Of a stretch of DNA of 64,000 bases, positions 1 to 8,131 are shown in pieces. Origin of the DNA: Pseudomonadales bacterium (GTDB lineage: Bacteria > Pseudomonadota > Gammaproteobacteria > Pseudomonadales > Azotimanducaceae); the NCBI GenBank assembly GCA_019090615.1, contig JAHRVQ010000006.1, forward strand, positions 95,624 through 159,623, in the 5' to 3' direction. The notes beneath the pieces were generated by a model. That model was not told the origin of the DNA. It searched no databases and saw nothing but the letters and a program-made list of their open reading frames with translations. The position numbers and the translations under genes are program-made. Numbering within the stretch: position 1 is the stretch's first letter; each line of letters begins with the position of its first letter.

Positions 1-1541
1 CTATTTACACTTTCATTCACTAGATGGACGCAGGCCTCACCCACACGGTTAACCGCCTCAGGAATACGTTTGCGCCACTCAGCCGAAATCGTACAGGATA
101 CATTCATAAACTCAGGCAAATATTGTTCCTCGATAACCTCCGGCACAATCTGCGCAACCACAGAAGGGGAAAAAGAACGCCAGGGTTCACGAAATTTTAT
201 CTGGTCATTAATTTTATCGCTAATACCCGGCTCATTCGGACAACCCAATATGCTCCTCGCACCTAAGGCTCTTGGACCAAACTCCATACGCCCCTGAAAC
301 CAGGCCACAGGTTCGCCAGCAACAATTAATTCAGCTGCGGCCGAAGGGACATCAGTCAAGGTCTTAAAAATGGGTTTCTCGCTATGCTGCTCGCAAGCCT
401 GAATACATTCTTCTAGCGTATAATCAGGCCCCAGATAAACAGATTGCATAGGTTTCGGCCTGACCTTGCGTAACCAGCAAGCATAGGCGCCAGCACCTAA
501 TGCCGCACCAGCATCGCCGGCTGCCGGTTGCGCGAATAGTGCGCTAACCTTTGGCAAAGCGAGTAAACGCCGATTAAGCTTAGCATTATGTGCACAGCTG
601 CCTGCCAGAACTAACTGCCCGGTATCCTCAAGAACATCATCCAAATAGCACTCTAACATCTGCACAGTGAGGTCTTCCAACAGCTGTTGTGTACCCGCAG
701 CATAATGCACATATGGGTCGTCAGTAATCATCCCGCTTCTTCTCGGGCCTAATTTAGCGATAAGTTCTCGGCTAAAATGATAACCTCGCCGACCTTCTTT
801 AACGCGCCTTAAACCAGTCGTGTTGACTAGATTATTATTCACTAACAATGTTTTGCCGTCGAAACTTGCCAGATCTGACAGGTCATAGCGATAGGGGTCA
901 CCATAACTCGCACTAGCCATTACCTTATGTGCTGCATCCAAACCCAGATATTCTGTCATCGAGGCATATAACAAGCCAAGCGAATCGGGACTATAAAACT
1001 CTTTGCGTTTGGTGATCTCACCAGCCTCACCATAACCTAGTAATGTTGAAGCATATTCACCAACACCATCGAGACTCAGAATTGCCGTTTTACCTTCAAA
1101 TCCACTCAAATGATAGGCACTGCTGGCATGCGCAAGTTGATGTTCCACAGGCGCAATTGCAACGCTTTTCCAGTCAATACCCATTTGATTTAATAGCTGG
1201 CGAACCTGACCCAGGCTCTCTCGGTAATGACGATTACCATTAAAAATCGCATCCAGTGCGACATCCGGCGCATACCAATGACGCCGAGCAAAATGCCAAC
1301 GCGCTGGCGACATTAAACTAATTTTCGCAAATGGAAAAGCCACAACATCGATTTTGTTAGCGCGAATACCAGCCTGCTTTAAACAAAAACGCGCCGCCAA
1401 CAAAGGCATTTTGTTTTTTGCGTGTTTTTCTCGAATAAATCGTTCTTCTTCAGCGGCAGCAACTAGCTCGCCGTCGACATAAATAGCAGCGGCTGCTTCA
1501 GCAGATAAAAAACCGGATAGGCCAAGTACAATTAATGCCAC
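1..1541 (-). CDS. NodU/CmcH-family carbamoyltransferase, 3' end outside window
   Basis: My own translation of the minus strand gives an open frame of about 513 codons that runs off the left edge. It begins VALIVLGLSGFLSAEAAAA, the family's usual opening, followed by DGELVAAAEEERF. It contains HQLAHASSAYHLSGF (the histidine-rich metal site shared with the TsaD fold), then LSLDGVGEYAS and VYLGPDYTLEE. Family members are near 570-600 residues, so the C-terminal YrdC-like part is cut. The start is GTG at 1541; a weak GGA lies about ten bases upstream. The family moves carbamoyl groups onto sugars or small molecules. As the last gene of an LPS core cluster it probably carbamoylates an inner-core heptose, as described for the Pseudomonas aeruginosa core; that substrate is inference. 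A 128-bp gap separates it from the kinase gene upstream, so it may have its own promoter, though I saw no clear one. Confidence 0.88.
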   Translation of the reverse strand, partial: MALIVLGLSGFLSAEAAAAIYVDGELVAAAEEERFIREKHAKNKMPLLAARFCLKQAGIRANKIDVVAFPFAKISLMSPARWHFARRHWYAPDVALDAIFNGNRHYRESLGQVRQLLNQMGIDWKSVAIAPVEHQLAHASSAYHLSGFEGKTAILSLDGVGEYASTLLGYGEAGEITKRKEFYSPDSLGLLYASMTEYLGLDAAHKVMASASYGDPYRYDLSDLASFDGKTLLVNNNLVNTTGLRRVKEGRRGYHFSRELIAKLGPRRSGMITDDPYVHYAAGTQQLLEDLTVQMLECYLDDVLEDTGQLVLAGSCAHNAKLNRRLLALPKVSALFAQPAAGDAGAALGAGAYACWLRKVRPKPMQSVYLGPDYTLEECIQACEQHSEKPIFKTLTDVPSAAAELIVAGEPVAWFQGRMEFGPRALGARSILGCPNEPGISDKINDQIKFREPWRSFSPSVVAQIVPEVIEEQYLPEFMNVSCTISAEWRKRIPEAVNRVGEACVHLVNESVN

Positions 1542-1669
1542 TGCAAGTTATTCCAACAGTTTCGTCGATGGCCTATTTTAACGAATAAGGTATCATCAAA
1601 TAAAGGGCTAAAAGCACAAACAATAAACCTTGTCTGGCGACCGGCTTAATTTAAACCACCAGGCCGAAA

Positions 1670-3109
1670 CTACGAAGACAATTTAGATAACAGACCCTTA
1701 AACTGCGATTCAAGTTCGGGCTGGTCTTCCCAGTTTTTCATAAATCGAGTGAGATCGCTGTTAAAGGCCTTATCAAAACTATCTTTGTCCTGAATTTCTC
1801 GCATCGCATCAAGATCAATAATCACCGGCCCATCTTCAGCCATCAAAAAATTGGTCGCCTTTAAGTCGCCGTGGGAAATCCTGCTAGCTGACAGGTTTCT
1901 CAACAATTGCGCCAGCGCTTCCAGTTCACCGTCAGGTTTCTTCAAACCACGGAATAGCGCTAACGCATCCGGCCCTTTTATATATTCAGTGATAAAATAG
2001 GCTTTATTGCGTAATGGCCCAAGACGATGTTCAAGCATAGCCACCGGCTTCAACGAAGGGATACCTAAAAATTCCAGATTGAATGCATTAAACCACGATT
2101 TCCAGGCACGACTCTTTTGAAAAGCCCGCGTCACAGCATGTAATTTATTTTTAATATTATAGCGTTTAATCACCAGTGAACGGTTTGCAAGCTCTACCAA
2201 CGCAACCGTTGCGCTATTGCCATCTTTAAGAATTTCTCCAGCGCTGATAAATTTATCAGGATCAGCCAACAAATTAGCCATTTCCTCATTAAATTCTGAT
2301 CTTTCACAGACCATAAACTGGCTAAAACTGGTTTCACAGGTAAATCGGGTACAATCCCGAAAGGCTTTGTTTAAGTAGGCCTTTTTCCTTATTTGCCGAC
2401 TGCTATTGATTTTGCCATGCAAATCAATAACTCGATCTGGATCAGCCGCCCAACCTCTGACGGCCTCATAGGCCGGAAATACAACCTGAACAAATTCGTC
2501 ATATTTTGAGAAATATTGCGCGAAAAACCAACTCAGATTCTCCAGGCTTTCCGGCTCTGCTAACGAAGAATCAGTTTTCCGAACTACACCACCACCATCA
2601 ATGGTATATATTCGCCCCTGGCTCATCAAAAAATTTCCTAGATGAATATCCGACTGGACGATACCCTGATTGTGCAATTTGGCTATAGTGATCATCGCTC
2701 GAGCTAGCACATCGACCCGCTCATCGTCTTCAACGGCACTATCCCAACGATCCTGCAAGCAGACCGATTGCTCCAGATACTCAAACGCTAAAATCTGGCC
2801 GAAACCATCCATAAGTTCGCCCTGCCATAACAGCGCTGGCGTTCGGATACCGGCACTGATAATAAACTTTACCCCCGCGCGCTCTTTTGCAGCGTATCGA
2901 TTGGCGGACCTGCCAATAAATGTTTTCACTAATATATGCTGATTATTACAGCGGGCTAAAGCAACCACCCGCTTGCCGGGTAACAGCCGCAGCAACTTAA
3001 TAAAGTGAACCTCAACAATTTGCCCATCGCCGCGTTTTATTCTCAAGTCAAACGGAAGCTGGATATCTCGATGAGCTTTAACAAGCATTTCAGAACTAAT
3101 AATACTCAT
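1670..3109 (-). CDS. Two-domain WaaP/RIO-like LPS core kinase
   Basis: The protein has two complete protein-kinase-like domains. The first (about residues 40-230) has the ATP lysine in ILVKTF, the catalytic loop QSDIHLGNF and the metal site YTIDGGG. The second (about 300-470) has LVIKRYN, HGDLKATNFL and VIIDLDAM. Both keep Asp and Asn of the catalytic loop and the metal-binding Asp, so both could be active. The frame is open to a TTG at 3142, but ATG 3109 has AAGGA five bases upstream and is the better start (479 residues). It lies 46 bases after the upstream kinase gene in the same direction, so it is probably co-transcribed. The expected role is phosphorylation of inner-core heptose on the cytoplasmic side of the inner membrane. 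It corresponds in position to a large kinase in the P. aeruginosa core cluster; the exact target residue cannot be told. Confidence 0.8.
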   Translation of the reverse strand: MSIISSEMLVKAHRDIQLPFDLRIKRGDGQIVEVHFIKLLRLLPGKRVVALARCNNQHILVKTFIGRSANRYAAKERAGVKFIISAGIRTPALLWQGELMDGFGQILAFEYLEQSVCLQDRWDSAVEDDERVDVLARAMITIAKLHNQGIVQSDIHLGNFLMSQGRIYTIDGGGVVRKTDSSLAEPESLENLSWFFAQYFSKYDEFVQVVFPAYEAVRGWAADPDRVIDLHGKINSSRQIRKKAYLNKAFRDCTRFTCETSFSQFMVCERSEFNEEMANLLADPDKFISAGEILKDGNSATVALVELANRSLVIKRYNIKNKLHAVTRAFQKSRAWKSWFNAFNLEFLGIPSLKPVAMLEHRLGPLRNKAYFITEYIKGPDALALFRGLKKPDGELEALAQLLRNLSASRISHGDLKATNFLMAEDGPVIIDLDAMREIQDKDSFDKAFNSDLTRFMKNWEDQPELESQFKGLLSKLSS

Positions 3110-3113
3110 GAAT

Positions 3114-3118
3114 TCCTT
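3114..3118 (-). promoter_or_regulatory. Ribosome binding site AAGGA
   Basis: AAGGA on the minus strand lies five bases before ATG 3109. It decides the start of the two-domain kinase in favour of ATG 3109 over the TTG at 3142. Confidence 0.6.
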
Positions 3119-3155
3119 ATCTTTCTTACTACGGCCGAACAAACACTCTGGATTT

Positions 3156-3980
3156 TTACCTATTTTTGCCGTCCCTTTTAGTTCGACTGCTAAAAAACCG
3201 GATAATTCGCCGGACTTCCCTTTTATCCTGCATAGACAACGTCTCTATCTGTTTATACAACAAATAAAACTTTAACCTTTCAGTACGAGACAACACCTGT
3301 CGGCCCATCTTGTCAAGCAGGGCTAAATCCCTGACAATCCCCCGCCGATTGCCTTTTAAATAAATTTGCCGCCCAGCGGGACAATCGATAACAAAAACTT
3401 CCGGTAAATCACCTACACTGACTAACAGATTACGCCATTCCAGGTCGTTATGAATAAACCCTAAAGCATGGATTTGCCGCACCAGACCCGCTAACCGAAA
3501 GCTAACTTTTGCTCGCCATAAACGATTGTTAAACTTGACCTTACAGCCTTGGTATATATGTTGCAAATCGTGAGCCTGCGCCACCTCTTGCAAAATAATA
3601 ATTCCCCAATAGGCACCGAAATATCGATTCCCTTCGCCATAAGCCACACAGCGCGGTGTAGAAATATTATTTCGCTGAAACCAGCGGGCATTATGCCATT
3701 CTCTGGTCACTCTGGAGCGGCCCAAAAATCGACGTAGATACTTACCAGGCCTAAAATAATGTTTTAGATAATAATATCGATGGCCAACTTTAACTCTACG
3801 CATAGCGTTGGTGTTTGAGGTGTCGATCAAGTCACCTTGCAAGCCGAGTGCAACCTCTGGGCCGGAAAAAGCCGCCAACTCTTCGTCGTTCAAATCAGCA
3901 TGAGTTACCCACACCACCTCTATGTACTTCGCTTCATGTGACGCTTCATCTGACGGCTCATCTGACGGCTCATCTGACAT
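3156..3980 (-). CDS. WaaP-family LPS core kinase (WapP-like)
   Basis: A 274-residue kinase of the Kdo/WaaP family. The N-lobe has YYYLKHYFRPGKYLRRF, the catalytic loop is FIHNDLEWRNLL (His, Asp and Asn kept) and the metal site is VFVIDCPAGR. It begins inside the preceding waaP gene: the first 61 bases overlap its 3' end in another frame, and the overlap is made of 12-bp repeats that give this protein an acidic SDEP/SDEA start. That tail is unlikely to belong to the kinase fold, which starts near residue 20. The gene sits between waaP and the two-domain kinase, as in the P. aeruginosa core locus. It probably phosphorylates an inner-core heptose, with the target unknown. If the annotated start were wrong, a GTG about 20 codons in would give a protein without the repeat tail. 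Confidence 0.82.
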   Translation of the reverse strand: MSDEPSDEPSDEASHEAKYIEVVWVTHADLNDEELAAFSGPEVALGLQGDLIDTSNTNAMRRVKVGHRYYYLKHYFRPGKYLRRFLGRSRVTREWHNARWFQRNNISTPRCVAYGEGNRYFGAYWGIIILQEVAQAHDLQHIYQGCKVKFNNRLWRAKVSFRLAGLVRQIHALGFIHNDLEWRNLLVSVGDLPEVFVIDCPAGRQIYLKGNRRGIVRDLALLDKMGRQVLSRTERLKFYLLYKQIETLSMQDKREVRRIIRFFSSRTKRDGKNR

Positions 3981-4786
3981 AGCAGTTCCGATTCAATACC
4001 CTTATCCCGCCGGTATAGCTTGCCCGCGCGCTGCAACACCGAACGCCAGATCTTTCGATCCTCTACCATTGTACGTCGCAAAGGCTTAGCCGAATACAAC
4101 CGCATAAAGCGAAATATATCATTCCTGGTGATATCCGCATCAATACTGGAAAACAATAGCCCGGCTAAATCTTTAACGCGCCAACGTGCTGGCGTCCTGG
4201 CCCGCAATTGAGCGCGATGCAAATCAATCAAAAATATTTTTATTTCACTCGCCGTCTCTGCAGCTGTTTGTTGCAACAGAAAATGGCAAATATAAAAATC
4301 GCGATGGTTCATACCACTACCATGCATGGTCCGCGCTACATTAGCAATTTGATCCACCAGCAACCTGCGTAGATTCAAATCAATCGCATTTTGGTCAGCT
4401 AATTCCTCAAGGCTCTGGGTGTTTTCAAGTGCTCGGGTAATTAAACATGAGCGGATTGTTGCCGGATTCCGACCCTGGCTTACAAATCCCACTGGCGACA
4501 ACGTATCAATGCCCAGCTCACTTAAATGACTGGCCGCATGCCATTCATTACTGGCACCCAGAACAGGCAAACGCAATTGCAGCAAATTTTTAAAGATTTC
4601 TCGCCAACCTGCACCAAAATGAAGTTTTACAAAATAGCGTTTTTGGTTTACTTCAAAACGTAAGGTACGCCGTGCTTCGAGCTCACGAAATACTTCACCC
4701 TTAATCCGGCAGGCATCGGCAAACAAATGATCACGCCTGAGTAGAGGAGATAGCTCTTTATTTAGATAGGGGTTATCCGAGGGCAT
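3920..4786 (-). CDS. waaP: Lipopolysaccharide core heptose(I) kinase WaaP
   Basis: The protein shows the WaaP signature: FVKLHFGAGWREIFKN in the N-lobe, NEWHAASHLSELGI, then the catalytic segment MNHRDFYICHFLL and the metal site IFLIDLHRAQLR. About 288 residues from ATG 4786; the frame also opens at TTG 4792, but the ATG is preferred. It overlaps the end of the glycosyltransferase gene by 14 bases and is itself overlapped by the next kinase by 61 bases, so translation is probably coupled. WaaP phosphorylates heptose I of the inner core, which in Pseudomonas is needed for outer-membrane export of LPS. The C-terminal 18 or so residues come from the 12-bp repeat array and are strongly basic; they look like an add-on to the family fold. 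Confidence 0.9.
   Translation of the reverse strand: MPSDNPYLNKELSPLLRRDHLFADACRIKGEVFRELEARRTLRFEVNQKRYFVKLHFGAGWREIFKNLLQLRLPVLGASNEWHAASHLSELGIDTLSPVGFVSQGRNPATIRSCLITRALENTQSLEELADQNAIDLNLRRLLVDQIANVARTMHGSGMNHRDFYICHFLLQQTAAETASEIKIFLIDLHRAQLRARTPARWRVKDLAGLLFSSIDADITRNDIFRFMRLYSAKPLRRTMVEDRKIWRSVLQRAGKLYRRDKGIESELLCQMSRQMSRQMKRHMKRST
3931..3978. repeat. Four tandem 12-bp units spanning the waaP / kinase overlap
   Basis: Reading the plus strand the units are GCTTCATGTGAC, GCTTCATCTGAC and two copies of GGCTCATCTGAC. The array codes in two frames at once on the minus strand. It gives the basic, Met/Gln/Arg-rich C-terminus of waaP (MSRQ/MKRH repeats) and the acidic SDEP start of the next kinase. 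Because 12 is a multiple of 3, copy-number change would lengthen or shorten both proteins without a frameshift. Confidence 0.9.
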
Positions 4787-7034
4787 TTTCAATCACATCT
4801 ACCGCTCGATCAGGCATACTATATATATCTGCATTTCTGCCAAATTTAATGCCATTTAACTGCCACTTTTCTCTTTCGTCAGAGAGCAACATAGCAAGCA
4901 ACAACTGATCAAAATTTGTCTGCCTATATGGAGAGCGCACCAGTTCACCTGCACAGGCATCTTCAATATAATGCGCATAACCACAAATATCTGTCGCCAA
5001 TACCGGCAACCCAGCCACCATAGCTTCCAATAAGACGGTACCAGTATTTTCAATATAGGCTGGATGAACTAATAAATCAGCGGCTAAGAGAAACCGCGGA
5101 ATATCGTCTCTGCCATTCAATATAATGACTTTATCGCCAATATCAAACCGTTTGGCCATGCGTAAAAATGCATTCGGATTATCCTGGCCAACGGCAATAA
5201 GCCTGGTTTTCATTTTCACGTCGGCAGGCAAATTGCGCATGCCAAGCAATATTCTATCCAGTCCTTTGGTGATAAACCCAGAACCAATCATCAACAACAA
5301 AAACTCATCTTCACCGATGCCAAACTCGCTACGCAAATCATTAGGCAGTTGCTGGTTTACTTCTGGCGCAATCCTATCCCTTGAGATACCCGGTGGTAAG
5401 AGATGCAACCGCTCAATATCAGTGCCATAGTATTTTTGAAAAATTGGCCGTTGCAACTCCGATATCATCAATATTTCGGTGCCAGAGTCTTTATCAAAAA
5501 CCGCTTTTTCAAATTTGGAAAAGTGTTTATATCGAGGTATCACTCGATAAAGATGGCCCCGTTGCGTTTGGGCTTTTTCTTCGTAACAGGAATCCGCCGC
5601 ATAATAAATATCCAGCCCGGGCATTTTATTGAATCCAATAACGCCCTTCACAGTATTTTTAGCAAGGTGGTTTTCAACCCAGAGCGCATAAAGCTCATAT
5701 TTTTTATGATTAGTCATGGCGCTAACGGGCACAATAATCACATCAAAGCCATCGGGCACTGCTCCTTGCCAGGAAAGCACATAAACACGAATTTGATAGC
5801 CTCTATCTCGGCACTTAGATGCCACTCGAATAAAATCTCGTTGCAGGCCACCAAACGGGAAGTACTTAAACAGACAAAATGCCAACTCGCCCCTGATGGC
5901 CTTATCATCGCCATGCATTTGGCCGATAGAATCAATAATGCCAGCAGCCACTTCTGGCAATGAATAAATATTTGCGGTTGCGGAAAACCGTTTGCCATTA
6001 TCACGCCACTGTTGACGTTTCTCTGTTTGAATCAATTTTAGCAATTGCAGATTCAGATTCTGTTGTCGAAAAGGACTTGGTACCAGCTCCCCCACATCGG
6101 CTTCTTCAACGTAATGACCATAACCACAAATATCTGTAGCCAATACCGGTAAGCCTGCAACTATTGCTTCTAACAACACCATACCCGCATTTTCATCTAA
6201 AGCCGGGTGCAGCAACAAATCGCCAGCTAACATCAACTCGCTAACATCATCACGCCCAGACAGGAACACCACCCTGTTTTTAATACCCAATAGAAATGCC
6301 AGACGCCTAAACGGTCCTTCTGAATCTTCCCCAATGATATAAAAACGGACCTTCGCTCTGGTTGCGGCGGGCAATGATCTAATGGCCCAAAGCGCCCGTT
6401 TAAGGCCTTTTTTGATAAACCCTGAACCAACACTTAATATCAGGTATTCATCATCGGTTATGCCTAATTCATGGCGCTTTTGCTGGCGAATTATTTCAGC
6501 ATCATCTGGCGCGACCCTGTCACGGGAAATCCCCGGCGGCAAAAAATGCATTCTGGCTTCTGGAGTATCATAATATTTTTTGAAATAGGGCTTTTGCGTC
6601 TCGGAAATCATCATAATCAGCGTTTTACTCTCTCTACCAAATACCGCCCGTTCGTATTCAGCAAAATGCCGGTAACGCGGTGTTTGTCGATAAATCCAAT
6701 TGCGTTGAGAGCGTGCTTTTTCCTCGTAACAGGAATCCGCCGCAAAATAAATATCCAGGCCTGGCATCTTATTAATACCAACAACATAATCGACGGGTGC
6801 GCTTTGAAGTGAATGCTCGACCCATGCGGTATAACGTTTATAGCGGGTATGATTAGTTATCGCCTGGACTGGCACAACAACCACTTCAAAACCATCCGGT
6901 ATCGTACCTGTCCAGCTCAGAGTAAAAACCCGTATTGAATGGCCCCGGCTTTGACAGTTCAGTGCAATACGCAGGAAATCACGCTGTAAACCACCAAAAG
7001 GGAAATACTTGTATAAACAAAAGGCTAGTTTCAC
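4773..7034 (-). CDS. waaG: Fused double WaaG-type glycosyltransferase (GT4-GT4)
   Basis: One 753-codon frame holds two complete WaaG homologues. Residues 1 to about 372 open with KLAFCLYKYFPFGGLQRDF and about 383-753 with LAFCLFKYFPFGGLQRDF. Both contain NKMPGLDIY.AADSCYEEKA, LLPPGISRDR, the GSGFI.KGL sugar-nucleotide segment and the GT4 EX7E motif (ENAGMVLLE in the first, ENTGTVLLE in the second) followed by AGLPVLATDICGY. WaaG alone is about 370 residues, so this is a head-to-tail duplication that became one reading frame with a short linker (IGQMHGDDKAIRG). Single WaaG adds the first outer-core hexose to heptose II in the cytoplasm. In the first copy the usual KGxDR reads KGLKR; the second keeps KGLDR. 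The start is GTG at 7034, two bases after waaC ends. The fusion may do two successive transfers, or one half may be regulatory. Confidence 0.9.
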   Translation of the reverse strand: MKLAFCLYKYFPFGGLQRDFLRIALNCQSRGHSIRVFTLSWTGTIPDGFEVVVVPVQAITNHTRYKRYTAWVEHSLQSAPVDYVVGINKMPGLDIYFAADSCYEEKARSQRNWIYRQTPRYRHFAEYERAVFGRESKTLIMMISETQKPYFKKYYDTPEARMHFLPPGISRDRVAPDDAEIIRQQKRHELGITDDEYLILSVGSGFIKKGLKRALWAIRSLPAATRAKVRFYIIGEDSEGPFRRLAFLLGIKNRVVFLSGRDDVSELMLAGDLLLHPALDENAGMVLLEAIVAGLPVLATDICGYGHYVEEADVGELVPSPFRQQNLNLQLLKLIQTEKRQQWRDNGKRFSATANIYSLPEVAAGIIDSIGQMHGDDKAIRGELAFCLFKYFPFGGLQRDFIRVASKCRDRGYQIRVYVLSWQGAVPDGFDVIIVPVSAMTNHKKYELYALWVENHLAKNTVKGVIGFNKMPGLDIYYAADSCYEEKAQTQRGHLYRVIPRYKHFSKFEKAVFDKDSGTEILMISELQRPIFQKYYGTDIERLHLLPPGISRDRIAPEVNQQLPNDLRSEFGIGEDEFLLLMIGSGFITKGLDRILLGMRNLPADVKMKTRLIAVGQDNPNAFLRMAKRFDIGDKVIILNGRDDIPRFLLAADLLVHPAYIENTGTVLLEAMVAGLPVLATDICGYAHYIEDACAGELVRSPYRQTNFDQLLLAMLLSDEREKWQLNGIKFGRNADIYSMPDRAVDVIENALG

Positions 7035-7036
7035 AA

Positions 7037-8131
7037 TTAGGTGCTCGGCTCCGGCATGAGTGACAAAAGTTGATTAAATACCCTGGCTGCCGTGACATCT
7101 GTATAACAAGGCGGATAAATTCTATTGTTGTCCGGCGGATTAGTATACTGACAGTGTCTTTTAAGGCAGGGGATACAGGCCAAATTGTCACCTGCTAACA
7201 ACTGTTGTCTACCCCCATAAGGCCCTGTAAGCGCGGTATTAGTCGACCCATAAATGCCCACCAGAGGCACATCGAGTGCCACTGCCAGATGCCCAAGGCC
7301 AGTATCAACACTCACGACACCCGCACATTGCCGCAGCCGCCGCATCAACCCTGCGATGCCTTCCCGTGGCAAAACTTTCGCCTGTTCAAAGTCTGCACAA
7401 AGTGCCGTAGCCCGATCACGCTCCTGGTCATTACCATGAGGCAATTGCACCGTATAACCCGCTGTTGTGGCCAGTTCTATTAATTCATGCCATCGAACTT
7501 CCGGCCAGTGTTTAGAGGCCCAGGTGGTACCGTGAAAAAACAACAATTCTGGTCGACCAGGATTAGCGCCTGTTACCACTACTGGCAACTGTTCAACCAA
7601 AGGTCTTTTGCCAAGCCCATAATCTAACGGCAAACTGGAGATTGAATAATCAAAAATCAAAGCGAATAATCGCCGTGTCCGCTCTACAGCGTGCGCTGAT
7701 TTTGCCACCTTAAAAGTTTTACTATAAAACAGCCTTGATAAAGGCTCTCGCGAAGAACTGCCATCTAAACCATAGACACTGGCCGAGGCCAATTTCGAAA
7801 CCAGCGCACTTTTATACAAACCCTGCGCATCAACTACCAGGTCATATTGGTTCGAACGCAACCGCTGCCGCAGCTTGATAATTTCACCCCGACATCGAAC
7901 CCATGAATTTCGCCAGCGCCGAATTGCTACCTGGATGACCTCATTAACCGCTGGGTGGGCCTCAGCAATATCCACTAGCCCCTCTTCCACGGCCCAGTCA
8001 ATCTGAACCTCTGGACAGGCAGATTGCAAATCAGTCAGCGCTGCTAAAGTGTGTACTACATCTCCCAACGAGGATAGTTTGACCAGCAAAACTTTCAAAT
8101 GGCCACACCAGCGGTCACGATATATGGCCAT
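7037..8131 (-). CDS. waaC: LPS heptosyltransferase I (WaaC)
   Basis: A GT9-family protein with KVLLVKLSSLGDVVHTLAAL near the N-terminus, the DWAVEEG segment, and the C-terminal donor site GVVSVDTGLGHLAVALDVPLVGIYGSTNTALTGPYG. It adds the first L-glycero-D-manno-heptose to Kdo2-lipid A on the cytoplasmic face. The frame is open to TTG 8140; ATG 8131 overlaps waaF by 17 bases. Homologues usually begin with the MKVLLVK stretch, which here would mean a TTG at 8098 and no overlap, so the first 11 residues are uncertain. It is followed after two bases by the double waaG gene, so these genes form one operon. Confidence 0.93.
   Translation of the reverse strand: MAIYRDRWCGHLKVLLVKLSSLGDVVHTLAALTDLQSACPEVQIDWAVEEGLVDIAEAHPAVNEVIQVAIRRWRNSWVRCRGEIIKLRQRLRSNQYDLVVDAQGLYKSALVSKLASASVYGLDGSSSREPLSRLFYSKTFKVAKSAHAVERTRRLFALIFDYSISSLPLDYGLGKRPLVEQLPVVVTGANPGRPELLFFHGTTWASKHWPEVRWHELIELATTAGYTVQLPHGNDQERDRATALCADFEQAKVLPREGIAGLMRRLRQCAGVVSVDTGLGHLAVALDVPLVGIYGSTNTALTGPYGGRQQLLAGDNLACIPCLKRHCQYTNPPDNNRIYPPCYTDVTAARVFNQLLSLMPEPST

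Noticed and set aside
24..297. Plus-strand frames at the left edge
   Set aside because: They are antisense to the carbamoyltransferase, whose minus frame is open to the window edge with clear motifs.
5403..5963. 186-codon plus-strand frame inside the double WaaG gene
   Set aside because: The minus-strand gene has full family conservation over the same bases; this frame resembles nothing.
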